Shown: positions 21,823-31,119 of the stretch, in pieces
Position numbering within the stretch: position 1 is the stretch's first letter
Layout: each line of letters begins with the position of its first letter
Assembly (NCBI RefSeq): GCF_964056675.1
Contig: NZ_OZ060371.1
Location: forward strand, 486,786 to 550,785
Direction: 5' to 3'
From: Buchnera aphidicola (Anoecia corni)
Lineage (GTDB): Bacteria; Pseudomonadota; Gammaproteobacteria; Enterobacterales; Enterobacteriaceae
Length of the DNA: 64,000 bases
The notes under the pieces: generated by a model
What the model was told of the DNA's origin: nothing
Database searches by the model: none
What the model saw: the letters and a program-made list of their open reading frames with translations, nothing else
Made by a program: the position numbers and the translations under genes

Positions 21823-22460
21823 AGATTATATAATAATAAAAAATCCACATAAATATTAAATATATTTCTTTATATAAAAATACAGTATAAATTTTTTTAT
21901 ATAAAAAAATAAAATTTTTTTTGAATATAGATAAATTATCTTAAACATATATTATGTTTTTTTATAAAAAAATTGTGTACAACATAATATTCATGTAATA
22001 CTACAAAAATTAACAATTTTTTATACAAAATATAGGTTTTTAAAAAATTAATTGTAATTTGTATTTATTTATGTATATAAATATGTCCTTATATTTTTTA
22101 CATTCTTGTTAGAATAACACGATAACTGTTATTAATTAAAGTCAAATTCGTAAAAATACTTCTTTAAAAGATAGAATAAAATTCTGTTTATTGAAAATAA
22201 AATTTAAACCAAACTATTTACATAAATAACTTACAATTAACAGAAAAAAAAACATGAACAATGTATTTTGTTTATATCACGTTAATAAAATTAAACTAGT
22301 TAAAAACACGTTTAATTATTTTTATTATCTATTTACTGATAAAAAACAAATTAATTAGCCAAATTTAGCTTATTATTATTTATATTGTATACACAAAATT
22401 TAATATAACTATTTTTAGTTATTACACAAATACCAAAACATTCTACTATTTAATAAAAAA
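21823..22460. other. Gene-less spacer between dnaB and ruvX
   Basis: 638 bases without a recognisable gene. In E. coli gshB and yqgE lie directly before ruvX, so an eroded gshB is a reasonable guess, but no coding relic can be read. Only A/T tracts and short T-rich inverted repeats are visible. Confidence 0.5.
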
Positions 22461-22883
22461 ATGATAACATTGGCTTTCGACTTTGGAACAAAAAAAATAG
22501 GAGTTGCTATTGGACAAACAATAACCAATACAGCAACTATATTAAACCCAATTCAAGCAAAAAATGGCGTTCCAGAACAAAAATCTTTAAATAAAATTTT
22601 TAAAGAATGGAATCCAAAATGTGTAATAGTTGGATTACCATTAAACTTAAATGGAAAAAAACAAAAGATTACTTATAAAACCATTAAATTTGCTCAATAT
22701 ATACGCAAAATGTTTTCAATAAATACTGAATTATATGACGAACGATTCACTACAGTAGAAGCTAAATTACAATTAATACATAAATATAAAAAAAAAAAAT
22801 TAATAAAAAAAATAGATTCTTTGTCTGCTGTAATAATATTAGAAAGTTGGTTTCATAAAAGATCAATTGCTAAAAATAAATAA
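22461..22883 (+). CDS. ruvX: Putative pre-16S rRNA nuclease YqgF/RuvX
   Basis: RNase H-like fold protein of 140 aa (E. coli YqgF 138) implicated in 16S rRNA 5' end maturation. The start LAFDFGTKKIGVAIGQ carries the first catalytic Asp, VIVGLPLNLNGKK the second block and LYDERFTTVEA the third; the final block (DSLSAVIILESW) is also kept. Its C-terminus is lysine-rich. In E. coli it precedes the yggR-yggW genes; here hemW (yggW) follows after about 200 bases, with the genes between lost. Confidence 0.95.
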   Translation: MITLAFDFGTKKIGVAIGQTITNTATILNPIQAKNGVPEQKSLNKIFKEWNPKCVIVGLPLNLNGKKQKITYKTIKFAQYIRKMFSINTELYDERFTTVEAKLQLIHKYKKKKLIKKIDSLSAVIILESWFHKRSIAKNK

Positions 22884-23081
22884 AATATAATTTTTATTAT
22901 AAATATTTTTTTTATTTATAATTTTAAATACTAATCAAAATAATTTTATAAAACTTAAATCCAATAATTCTTTTTGTATATAAAATAAAAATTCATTTAA
23001 AATGGTATCCAAATCAATACTTAATTTTTGTATAATAAGTTTTATTAACATTTACTTATTGAAAATTCTAATATATCAATT

Positions 23082-24218
23082 ATGAAAAAATTACCTAATT
23101 TAAGTCTATATATTCATATTCCATGGTGTTTAAAAAAATGCTATTATTGTGACTTTAATTCTTATCAAATAAAAACAAAAATCCCTCAAGAAAAATACAT
23201 TGAAAATTTATTAAACGATTTAGACAGAGATTTGTTAATTACAAACAATAGAACAATCAAATCTATCTTTATCGGAGGCGGAACACCTAGTTTGTTCAAT
23301 CCAGAAATAATAGAATACCTTATATATAAGGTAAAAAAAAAAGTAAAAGTATCAAAAACCGCAGAAATTACTATTGAATCTAATCCTAATACAGTAGAAT
23401 TAGAAAAAATAAACCAATTTATAAAAATTGGAATCAATCGATTTTCTATTGGAATTCAAACCTTTAATACTAATATACTAAAATCTTTAGGTAGAGAATA
23501 TAGTCAATCTCAAGTAAAAAACTTTTTATATCAAATATCTAATATCCAAAATATCAACTTTAATATTGATATTATGCATAGCTTACCAGGACAATCTTAT
23601 GAAAATGCTATATACGATATAAAAAAAACAATACTTATAAATCCATCTCACATTTCATGGTATGAATTAACAATAGAACCAAATACCATTTTTTTTTATA
23701 AAAAACCTAAAAATATTCCTAATGAAATCACTAATTTAAAAATATTTAAAAAAGGAAAAAAATTGCTAGAAAGAGCTGGATATATTCAATATGAAATATC
23801 TTCTTTTGCAAAACCAGGTTTTCAATGTATGCACAACAAAAACTACTGGAATTTTAATGATTATATAGGTATAGGATGTGGTGCTCATGGAAAAATAACT
23901 CAAAGTAATAGAGATATTATTAGAACCATAAAAAATAGAAATATTTCTATATTTATGAAAGGATTATATTTACAGAAAAAATATAAAATTAAAGAAAAAG
24001 ATTTACCTATAGAATATTTTATTAATAAATTTAGATTGTTAAAACCTATTAAAAAAATTTGTTTTTTTTTAAAAACTAATGTTCCTTGTCTAAAAATCAA
24101 AAATAAAATAAAAATAGCTATCAACCAAGGATATTTGTTAGAAACTCCGTTCTATTGGACACTAACTAAAAAAGGAACATATTTTATGAATAATTTACTA
24201 GAAATATTTTTAAATTAA
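23082..24218 (+). CDS. hemW: Radical SAM heme chaperone HemW
   Basis: 378 aa, the same length as E. coli HemW (YggW). The radical-SAM cluster motif is seen in YIHIPWCLKKCYYCDF (Cys 16, 20 and 23), followed by the extra-cysteine-like FNSY, IFIGGGTPSL, ESNPNT and IGIQTFN. The oxygen-independent coproporphyrinogen oxidase HemN is longer and has a different N-terminus. HemW binds heme and passes it to respiratory enzymes in E. coli. The C-terminal half is A/T-drifted, rich in Lys and Ile, but the frame is continuous. Confidence 0.93.
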   Translation: MKKLPNLSLYIHIPWCLKKCYYCDFNSYQIKTKIPQEKYIENLLNDLDRDLLITNNRTIKSIFIGGGTPSLFNPEIIEYLIYKVKKKVKVSKTAEITIESNPNTVELEKINQFIKIGINRFSIGIQTFNTNILKSLGREYSQSQVKNFLYQISNIQNINFNIDIMHSLPGQSYENAIYDIKKTILINPSHISWYELTIEPNTIFFYKKPKNIPNEITNLKIFKKGKKLLERAGYIQYEISSFAKPGFQCMHNKNYWNFNDYIGIGCGAHGKITQSNRDIIRTIKNRNISIFMKGLYLQKKYKIKEKDLPIEYFINKFRLLKPIKKICFFLKTNVPCLKIKNKIKIAINQGYLLETPFYWTLTKKGTYFMNNLLEIFLN

Positions 24219-24317
24219 ATAAAATTAAATAAATCAATAAATAATTTTCTATTTAATAATTTCTTCTTAATTAAAAGATAAAATCATAATTACACGTCCT
24301 TACTACTAATGTATTTT

Positions 24318-25034
24318 TTATAATTTTTTGCATAAAATATAAAAATTAATTTTTCCTAATAACTTACTTTTTCTTTCAAATACAGTAGTTGGACAAAAAA
24401 AAAGTTTCTTATTAAGATTATATTTCATTGTTATATTTAAACAACTTTTAACACTACTTAATATTTTAATAACATTGTCTGAATAATCTTTACAATCCGT
24501 AGAAATACATAAATTACCTCCTCTTTTTAATTTTTTAAATAATAAAATAATAAATTGTTTATTTAGCAATCTTCTCTTTTTATGCTTATTCTTTGGCCAA
24601 GGATCAGGAAAGAAAATTTGAATTCTTTTAATAGACGAATCTTGTATCATATTTTTAAAAACTTCTGTAGCATCATAATATATTATGCGCAAATTTTTTA
24701 ACCCTAAAAAATAACTAGCACGTGCACATTGTAATATTCCCGGAAAATACACTTCTATACCTAAATAATTATTGTTTTTCTCTCGTTTTGCTGTTTCAAC
24801 TAAAGACATACCTGTTCCAAACCCTATTTCTATTACTAAAGGATTTGAATTAATAAAAAAATCATTTAAATTAAAAGAAAATTTCGTATACATTATTCCG
24901 ATTAAAGACCAATATTTTTCAATTTCTTTTTTATGATGTTCTTTTATTTTTCTTCGTCTACACACAAAACTATTGATTTTTTTTAAACATTTATCGTTTG
25001 TAACTTTATGTGTAAACAAAAAACTATTATCCAT
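24318..25034 (-). CDS. trmB: tRNA (guanine-N7)-methyltransferase
   Basis: SAM-dependent methylation of G46 in tRNA variable loops, 238 aa (E. coli TrmB 239). The SAM-binding motif VIEIGFGTGMSLVETA and the family block IQIFFPDPWPKNKHKKRRL are present, with CARASYFLGLKNLRII before it. It converges with hemW (100 bases between ends) and is divergent from mutY. In E. coli trmB, mutY and yggX are adjacent in the same way (trmB divergent). Confidence 0.96.
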   Translation of the reverse strand: MDNSFLFTHKVTNDKCLKKINSFVCRRRKIKEHHKKEIEKYWSLIGIMYTKFSFNLNDFFINSNPLVIEIGFGTGMSLVETAKREKNNNYLGIEVYFPGILQCARASYFLGLKNLRIIYYDATEVFKNMIQDSSIKRIQIFFPDPWPKNKHKKRRLLNKQFIILLFKKLKRGGNLCISTDCKDYSDNVIKILSSVKSCLNITMKYNLNKKLFFCPTTVFERKSKLLGKINFYILCKKL

Positions 25035-25223
25035 ATTTATTTTCCTATTTATTTTTAGATAAAATTATTTATAATAAAGTATTAATAGTACATTTATATA
25101 TCTATTAAATAAAAGAATGTTTCTTTACACACAATCAAACTAAAAAATAAATTAGATTTTATTTAATACATTTTTTTTAATTATTTTATTTACTATAATT
25201 TTTAATTACAAGTTAAAATCACA

Positions 25224-26258
25224 ATGAATGTTTCACAAATAATTTTAAACTGGTTTCATATTTACGGAAGAAAAAATTTACCATGGCAAAAGAATAAAAC
25301 AACATATTCTATTTGGATATCAGAAATTATGCTACAGCAAACTCAAGTAAAAACTGTTATTCCATATTTTACAAAATTTTTAAAAAAATATCCTACAATT
25401 CATAGCATTGCTACATCTTCAGAAAATGCTATTTTGCACAAATGGAGCGGATTAGGATATTATAAAAGAGCAAAAAACATTTATAAAACATCTAAAATAA
25501 TTTCTAGTCAATATAACGGGAAATTTCCCGATATTTTTAATCATGTTATAAAACTTCCAGGAATAGGAAGAACGACTGCAGGAGCAATATTATCTATTAG
25601 CTATAACTATTTTTTTCCTATATTAGACAGTAATGTAAAAAGAATTTTGATACGATTATATGGAATAAAATTTAATGTATACAATAAAAAAATAGATGAT
25701 TTTCTATGGAAAAAAATTCAATCTATATTACCATTACATAATGCTGGAAAATTTAATCAAGCACTAATGGACTTAGGATCTTTAATTTGTCATCCAAAAA
25801 ATCCAAATTGTAAAATTTGTCCTATTAATCATACATGTACGTTTTTTAAAAAAAAATTTTTTCAAACGTGCTCTATTAGAAATAAAATTTTACAATTAAA
25901 AAATTATTGGTGTATTATCATTAATTACAAAGAATATATTTATTTAAAAAAATATAAAAAAGACTCATTTTGGAAAGACTTGTTTAGCTTTCCACTATTT
26001 ACTAAAAGAAATTATTTAATTAACTGGATAAAAGAAAAAAACATAATTCCTGTGAAAATAAAACAATTACAATCTATTACGCTATATATTACTCAATATA
26101 AATTTACAATTAACCCTATATTCTTAATTATAAAAACAAATAAACATGTTAAATCTGAAAAAGATACGATTTGGTTCAACGTATTAAATAACCAAAAAGT
26201 TGGAATTCCAAGTTTAGTTCTAAAAATTTTGCACAAATATTCTTATTTAATGTTGTAA
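25224..26258 (+). CDS. mutY: A/G-specific adenine DNA glycosylase
   Basis: Removes A mispaired with 8-oxoG, 344 aa (E. coli 350). Present are the catalytic Glu in ISEIMLQQTQV (Glu34), the helix-hairpin-helix KLPGIGRTTAGAIL, the catalytic Asp in PILDSNVKRI, and the [4Fe-4S] loop with four Cys in CHPKNPNCKICPINHTC. The C-terminal Nudix-like domain is shorter and poorly conserved but present. It is 26 bases ahead of yggX, as in E. coli. Repair of oxidative damage is retained even though other repair genes are missing locally. Confidence 0.96.
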   Translation: MNVSQIILNWFHIYGRKNLPWQKNKTTYSIWISEIMLQQTQVKTVIPYFTKFLKKYPTIHSIATSSENAILHKWSGLGYYKRAKNIYKTSKIISSQYNGKFPDIFNHVIKLPGIGRTTAGAILSISYNYFFPILDSNVKRILIRLYGIKFNVYNKKIDDFLWKKIQSILPLHNAGKFNQALMDLGSLICHPKNPNCKICPINHTCTFFKKKFFQTCSIRNKILQLKNYWCIIINYKEYIYLKKYKKDSFWKDLFSFPLFTKRNYLINWIKEKNIIPVKIKQLQSITLYITQYKFTINPIFLIIKTNKHVKSEKDTIWFNVLNNQKVGIPSLVLKILHKYSYLML

Positions 26259-26283
26259 ACAACCTACAGTATATAAAACAAAT

Positions 26284-26517
26284 ATGAAACGTATAGTATT
26301 CTGCAATTTTTATAAAAAAAATTTAGAAGGAATGGATAAAATTCCATATCCTGGAAAATTAGGAAAAAAAATTTATAAACAAATTTCTAAAAAAGCATGG
26401 TTAAAATGGATAGATTATCAAACTATAATAATTAATGAAAAACAACTAAATATGTTTGATCCTCAAGATCAAAAAAAAATTGTAAAATTTATGAATATCT
26501 TTTTATTTAAAAAATAA
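26284..26517 (+). CDS. yggX: Probable Fe(2+)-trafficking protein YggX
   Basis: 77-aa protein (E. coli 91) linked to iron handling and protection of Fe-S clusters from oxidation. The start RIVFCNFYKKNLEGMDKIPYPG with its conserved Cys and the block LGKKIYKQISKKAW are diagnostic, as is INEKQLNM. The C-terminus is about 14 residues shorter than in E. coli. It overlaps the mutY transcription unit, 26 bases downstream. Fits with the MutY cluster protein and the isc genes later in the window. Confidence 0.94.
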   Translation: MKRIVFCNFYKKNLEGMDKIPYPGKLGKKIYKQISKKAWLKWIDYQTIIINEKQLNMFDPQDQKKIVKFMNIFLFKK

Positions 26518-26620
26518 TGTACTCAACATTGTTATTTCTAAAAAAAATTATCTACATTTAAACAAAACTATTAAAGATTATCAAACAAACGTTAAAATTT
26601 TACTTATATATTTAATATGT

Positions 26621-28054
26621 CTACTTTATAAAAAACAAATTTAAACGATGTTCTATATAAATTTTTTTTGCATACAACAACATATTTTTTAACAAATTTA
26701 TTTTTTTTATATCATAGCTGTATTTTTTGAGTAAATATTTTACTCTAACAATATATTCATAAAGTTTTTTTTGATTAATAATTGAACTGCAATAATAAAT
26801 CCATTTTTCTTTTTCTTTTCTATTTAAAAGATAAAAATAATTTCGAGCACGATATCTATAAAATACTTTATTCATTCTATTATCTTTAAATTTCAATACG
26901 TTCCAATTTTTTTTAGGTAATACATGAACTCTTTCTAAAATAAGTTTATCACTGTTACTTAAAAAAGAACGATACATTAATAAATCAACATTTTTTTCAT
27001 CTTTATTAATCTGAAAAGAACACTTACTCAAGAATAAAAGAGCTGCTTCTTTTAAAAGAAAATAATTTTTTTTAATCCATTTTCTATTATTTAAAATTGT
27101 TTTTTTATTTAAATTTAATCTAAAAAAATCATTTTTTTGTAAAATTGTTATTGGAGCTATAATTTCGCATCTATTCATATATAAGTAACTAAATCCAAAT
27201 GAAAAAAAATATTCTACATTATTATTTTTTATTAAACTAAATCTATTTTTTATAAAATTTTTTTCTACGTCTTCTCCTCCTACATTTATATATATTAGTA
27301 AATTTTTATTATTCGGATCTATTACTATAGGAAAAAAACAAATACAATAATATTGTTTAAATCCAAAAAAAGAAGATGTATAAATAAACAACTTACTTCT
27401 ACTTTTTTTTATAACATCTAATAAACCGTTTTTTTTTCTTATTTTGAAAAAAAAATTTAACATTTTTGGATATTTATATTTTACTAATTTTAACAAACTA
27501 ATTGTTGCATAAACATCAGATAGTGCATCATGAGAACGATAATGATTTATACCATTTACTTTAGCTAAATCTTCTAATTTAAAACTAATCGAACCATCTT
27601 TTTTCTTAGGCCAACTTATTTCATTTGGACGAAAAACATAACAAGCTCTAATTATTTTAATTACGTCTAATCTTGAGTTACCATTTTTCCATTGCCAACT
27701 ATATATATCTAACAAATTTCTATAAAAAATATTTCTGGTAAATTCATCATCAAATTTAACATTATTAAAACCAACAATACAAGACCTTGTTTTATTTAAA
27801 ATACTATAAATTTTTTTTGAAAATAAAGATTCATTAAATCCATGTTTAATAGTATATTCAGGAGTAATACCAGTGATTAATATTGATTTTGGATCAGGAA
27901 GATAATCTTTCGGAGGGTAACAATAAAATACTGAAGGATCTTCTATTGTTTTAAAATTTAAATTAGTACGAACAGATGCAAATTGAGCTGGTTTATCTAA
28001 TGCTGGATTTAATCCAAAAGTTTCATAATCATAAAAAAGAAAAGTATCAATCAT
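26621..28054 (-). CDS. sbcB: Exodeoxyribonuclease I
   Basis: 3'-5' single-strand DNA exonuclease, 477 aa (E. coli 475). The DEDD catalytic start FLFYDYETFGLNPALDKPAQFA (Asp9, Glu11) is clear, as are FVGFN-like VGFNNVKFDDEF and the third motif HDALSDVYATISL. The SH3-like and C-terminal parts are lysine/isoleucine-rich and more diverged, but the frame is unbroken over the full length. It converges with yggX (103 bases). Retention of SbcB in a genome with lost rep is notable but the exonuclease is common in Buchnera. Confidence 0.95.
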   Translation of the reverse strand: MIDTFLFYDYETFGLNPALDKPAQFASVRTNLNFKTIEDPSVFYCYPPKDYLPDPKSILITGITPEYTIKHGFNESLFSKKIYSILNKTRSCIVGFNNVKFDDEFTRNIFYRNLLDIYSWQWKNGNSRLDVIKIIRACYVFRPNEISWPKKKDGSISFKLEDLAKVNGINHYRSHDALSDVYATISLLKLVKYKYPKMLNFFFKIRKKNGLLDVIKKSRSKLFIYTSSFFGFKQYYCICFFPIVIDPNNKNLLIYINVGGEDVEKNFIKNRFSLIKNNNVEYFFSFGFSYLYMNRCEIIAPITILQKNDFFRLNLNKKTILNNRKWIKKNYFLLKEAALLFLSKCSFQINKDEKNVDLLMYRSFLSNSDKLILERVHVLPKKNWNVLKFKDNRMNKVFYRYRARNYFYLLNRKEKEKWIYYCSSIINQKKLYEYIVRVKYLLKKYSYDIKKINLLKNMLLYAKKIYIEHRLNLFFIK

Positions 28055-28478
28055 ACTATATATTTATATATATATACCTTTTATTAATTTTAATACATTT
28101 ATAACTAATTATTTTTTTATATATATAAACATATAATTTTATATATAAAATATTCTTTTTAAGAAATAATTTATTTAATTAACTATATAAACAGAACAAT
28201 TTTTTTATTTAACACTTTTTTTAATGATACTAGATTATATCTAGTATACTTTATACTAATAAAATGGATATTTTTTATAGTATAAAATTAATTCGTTTAA
28301 TCTTTAAATACAATTTAAAATGTTATGTTCCATATACTATATAAAATTTTTTTAAACAATTTTGACTATAAAATAGTCTGGTATTTAACAAATATAAAAA
28401 TAATATTATTGTTTATTTAACAGAAAAATTATAAAATTTTATAAAAACATTACTATTACTTAATAGTAAATAGTATTT
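28055..28478. other. Gene-less spacer with a 9-bp inverted repeat
   Basis: 424 bases between sbcB and tRNA-Asn (both minus). It holds a perfect 9-bp inverted repeat, ATACTAGAT (28227-28235) and ATCTAGTAT (28239-28247), with a three-base loop. It is placed where transcription from tRNA-Asn could end before sbcB, but no strong T run follows. Otherwise only A/T sequence. Confidence 0.4.
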
Positions 28479-28551
28479 CTCCCCCGACTGGGCTCGAACC
28501 AGTGACATGCGGATTAACAGTCCGCTGTTCTACCAACTGAACTACAGAGGA
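28479..28551 (-). tRNA. tRNA-Asn (anticodon GTT)
   Basis: Minus-strand cloverleaf very close to E. coli tRNA-Asn. The acceptor TCCTCTG pairs with CGGGGGA using two G-U pairs. The anticodon loop CTGTTAA gives GTT, and the T-arm is CTGGTTCGAGCCCAG. Discriminator G. The bases after it are AAA, so CCA is not encoded and must be added by the CCA-adding enzyme. Confidence 0.96.
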
Positions 28552-28700
28552 ATTATATATATAATATCAATAAAAATAAAAGTTGTCAAAACTATAAATT
28601 TTTTTTTCGTATCTATATAAAAATAATTAATTCTAACAGATAAATTGGAAATTTTTCACTTTATATAAAGAAATTTATATAGATAAATTCTTATTATATA

Positions 28701-28709
28701 TGGTATAAT
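28701..28709 (+). promoter_or_regulatory. Extended -10 promoter for tRNA-Ile(CAU)
   Basis: TGGTATAAT fits the extended -10 form TGnTATAAT. It ends 12 bases before the tRNA start, so transcription would begin about five bases before the mature 5' end. No good -35 box is seen at 16-18 bases upstream, as expected for an extended -10 promoter. Confidence 0.5.
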
Positions 28710-28721
28710 AAAAAATATTTC

Positions 28722-28794
28722 GGCCCCTTAGCTCAGTGGTAAGAGCAAGCGACTCATAATCGCTTGGTCGCTGGTTCAAATCCAGCAGGGGTCA
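28722..28794 (+). tRNA. tRNA-Ile2 (anticodon CAT, lysidine-dependent)
   Basis: The anticodon loop CTCATAA reads CAT, which could mean Met. But the body is almost identical to E. coli ileX: GGCCCCTTAGCTCAGTGGT start, anticodon stem GCGACTCATAATCGC and TTGGTCGCTGGTTCAA. It is therefore tRNA-Ile2, whose C34 becomes lysidine (TilS) to read AUA, a codon that must be frequent in such an A/T-rich genome. The acceptor end AGGGGTC has a G-U pair at position 2-71. CCA is not encoded. Confidence 0.92.
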
Positions 28795-29027
28795 AAAATG
28801 TGAATTCTATAAATATATGCACTATATAAATATATATTTACTAAAAATTAATTCTTTATTTCAAACACTACCATAGTATATTTATATCTATGATTATATT
28901 TATATAATTAAACTATAGACAGTAACATTGATTAAATTTTATATATAAAAATTCGTATTCTTATTTTTTAAGTAAAAAATATTTTTAGATTTCAATTTTT
29001 ATTTTTTTTATTTATCAAAAATAATAT

Positions 29028-29501
29028 TTATACTATTCCAGTGTGTCCAAATCCGTTTATATTTCTATGTGTGTTTTTTTTAAATGTTTGTACTATTTCA
29101 AATATTGGTTTTAAAATAGGAACAAATATAATTTGAGCAATACGCATTCCAGGAAAAATTAGAATTTTTTTATTAGTTCTATTTAAAACTGAAATCATAA
29201 GTTCGCCTTGATAATCTGAATCTATTAAACCTACTGTATTTCCTAGAATAATTCCTTTTTTATGTCCTAATCCAGATCTAGGAACAATAATTCCAGTAAT
29301 ACTTGGATCAGATATATAAATAGCTATTCCAGTGGAAACTAAAATACTTTTCATTGGAACCAAATCCATATTTTTATTAATGCATGCTACCAAATCTAAA
29401 CCTGAAGACCCATCAGTGGCATACTTTGGAATAGAAAATTTTGTTCCTATTTTAGGATCTAAAACTTTGTACTGTATTATATAATTTTGTTTATTTTTCA
29501 T
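29028..29501 (-). CDS. dut: Deoxyuridine 5'-triphosphate nucleotidohydrolase (dUTPase)
   Basis: Hydrolyses dUTP to dUMP and keeps uracil out of DNA, 157 aa (E. coli 151). The five trimeric dUTPase motifs can be followed: ATDGSSGLDLVA (1), PRSGLGHKKGI (2), GLIDSDYQGELMIS (3, catalytic Asp), GMRIAQIIF (4) and the flexible C-terminal NINGFGHTG (5). The frame is intact. It stands alone between tRNA-Ile and the rplI-rpsR-rpsF operon. Confidence 0.97.
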   Translation of the reverse strand: MKNKQNYIIQYKVLDPKIGTKFSIPKYATDGSSGLDLVACINKNMDLVPMKSILVSTGIAIYISDPSITGIIVPRSGLGHKKGIILGNTVGLIDSDYQGELMISVLNRTNKKILIFPGMRIAQIIFVPILKPIFEIVQTFKKNTHRNINGFGHTGIV

Positions 29502-29645
29502 TTTTTTAACTACAGTTCAACTTTATAATTTTGTTCTAAAAAAAAATTTGCAAATTTAATTGTTTTGTAAACATAAATTATACCTAAAATGTATTTATAA
29601 TTTACAATAATTGTATACAACTAAATAAATAGTTATGTTTTTACA

Positions 29646-30095
29646 TTAACATGGGATAATTTCTACTAAAAAATCTGTTTTTACTTTTTTATGTGGTTGA
29701 AAAACTATAGTGTGTACACCTATATAATGTAAATTACCACTATTAAACATTAATTCTTTTTTATTTACTTCCATTCCTAACAATTTTATTGCGGAGACTA
29801 CTTCTGAAGGACCCACAGAACCAAATAACTTTCCTTTACTTCCAGCTTGAGAATAAACAACAACTGTACCTAATGATTTTAGTTTATTTATCTTATCTTT
29901 AGCATTTAAAATTTTTTCAAGTGATTTTTTTTCTAATTCTCGTTTATTTAACTCATGTTTTTTAATATTTTCTTTGCTAGCAAAAATAGCTTTACCTTTA
30001 GGTATTAAAAAATTACGAGCATAACCTGATTTGACTTCTACAACTTGTCCTGCATTTCCTATATTTTTCATTTTTTCTAAAAGAATTAGTCTCAT
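29646..30095 (-). CDS. rplI: 50S ribosomal protein L9
   Basis: 149 aa (E. coli 149). The N-terminal rRNA-binding domain MRLILLEKMKNIGNAGQVVEVKSGYARNFLIPKGKA is diagnostic. A lysine-rich connecting helix and a C-terminal domain with GKLFGSVGPSEVVSAI follow. It is the last gene of rpsF-rpsR-rplI, 32 bases after rpsR. Confidence 0.98.
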   Translation of the reverse strand: MRLILLEKMKNIGNAGQVVEVKSGYARNFLIPKGKAIFASKENIKKHELNKRELEKKSLEKILNAKDKINKLKSLGTVVVYSQAGSKGKLFGSVGPSEVVSAIKLLGMEVNKKELMFNSGNLHYIGVHTIVFQPHKKVKTDFLVEIIPC

Positions 30096-30127
30096 AATTT
30101 CTCTTCTTTTTCTAAAAAAAATACATA

Positions 30128-30355
30128 TTATTTATGTAAATCTGTATATGGTAAAAGAGCAAGATATCTAGCTTTTTTAATAGATTGAGCTAACCTACGT
30201 TGATATCTTGCTTTAGTTCCAGTAATTCTACTAGGAACTATCTTTCCACTTTCTGTTATATAGTTTTTTAGCATATTTATATCTTTATAATCTATTTCTA
30301 AAGTTTTATCTGCAGTAAATCTGCAAAATTTTCTTCTTCTAAAATACCTTACCAT
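30128..30355 (-). CDS. rpsR: 30S ribosomal protein S18
   Basis: 75 aa, exactly the E. coli length when read from the ATG at 30355 ([15 protein letters not shown]). The frame extends upstream to 30385, but AGGAAATCAAT before 30355 and the family N-terminus fix the start. The block [23 protein letters not shown] is highly conserved. It lies between rpsF and rplI; priB, present here in E. coli, is absent and only 86 bases separate rpsF from rpsR. Confidence 0.97.
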   Translation of the reverse strand: MVRYFRRRKFCRFTADKTLEIDYKDINMLKNYITESGKIVPSRITGTKARYQRRLAQSIKKARYLALLPYTDLHK

Positions 30356-30441
30356 ATTGATTTCCTGAGCAATTTTAATTAACAAACTCTACAAAACATA
30401 TTCTATTAGTTAATACTATAATAAATAGTTATAGTTACATT

Positions 30442-30816
30442 TTATGATGCAAACGATCTATTAGTTACTGAAGATAATTTTTTATCTTGTTGTTCTTTTG
30501 AAACATTCATCATAATAGAAGGAGTAACGTTATTTTTTATAGTGCACATAATTAAGTGCCGTATAACAAAATTGTCAAATTGTATTTTTTTTCTAACATC
30601 ATTAATATAATTTGAATTTAATTCAATATTCATTAATATATAATGAGCTTTTTGCAATTTTTTTATAGGATAAGCTAATTGTCTTCTACCCCAATCTTCA
30701 GTTCTATGAATTTTACCTTGCTTTTCTACAATAAACTTATCGTAATTACTTATAAAGTTTTTTACTTTATCACTTTTATCCGGATGTATCATTATAACTA
30801 TCTCATAGTATTTCAT
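30442..30816 (-). CDS. rpsF: 30S ribosomal protein S6
   Basis: 124 aa (E. coli 131-135, where the length depends on glutamate tailing). MKYYEIVIMIHPDKSDKV, the RTEDWGRRQLAYPIKKLQKAHYILMN core and FDNFVIRHLIM are typical S6 blocks, including the S18 contact surface. The C-terminus lacks the acidic Glu-rich tail and ends in a serine-rich stretch. First gene of the operon. Confidence 0.97.
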   Translation of the reverse strand: MKYYEIVIMIHPDKSDKVKNFISNYDKFIVEKQGKIHRTEDWGRRQLAYPIKKLQKAHYILMNIELNSNYINDVRKKIQFDNFVIRHLIMCTIKNNVTPSIMMNVSKEQQDKKLSSVTNRSFAS

Positions 30817-31119
30817 TAAAAACCTCGTCTATCATTTAACTTTGTTTACTCATACTATATGTTTATAAAAACAATAAAAGTACTTAATACTACACAACTC
30901 TTTTCAATATATATTATATAAGTAAAAAACTCAATATATATAAATTTATTTAATCAAGGATTAAACTGTAACAATGATTTTTTTCTTTAAAACTTAATTT
31001 ATATGTATTTATTTTATCATTTGTCAAATTACATATTGGAAAATACAATTTTCTAAACTAAATACCAATAAACTTATCTTGTTTTAAATAAAATAGTTAA
31101 TTACTATTAAATAATATAA
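30817..31119. other. Spacer between rnr and rpsF
   Basis: 303 bases between the end of rnr and the start of rpsF, both minus. It must carry the rpsF operon promoter; I cannot pick one out. No coding relic is seen. Confidence 0.4.

Noticed and set aside
28722..28794. CAT anticodon suggesting tRNA-Met
   Set aside because: The body matches E. coli ileX almost base for base and not the elongator or initiator Met tRNAs, so it is tRNA-Ile2 with lysidine at C34.
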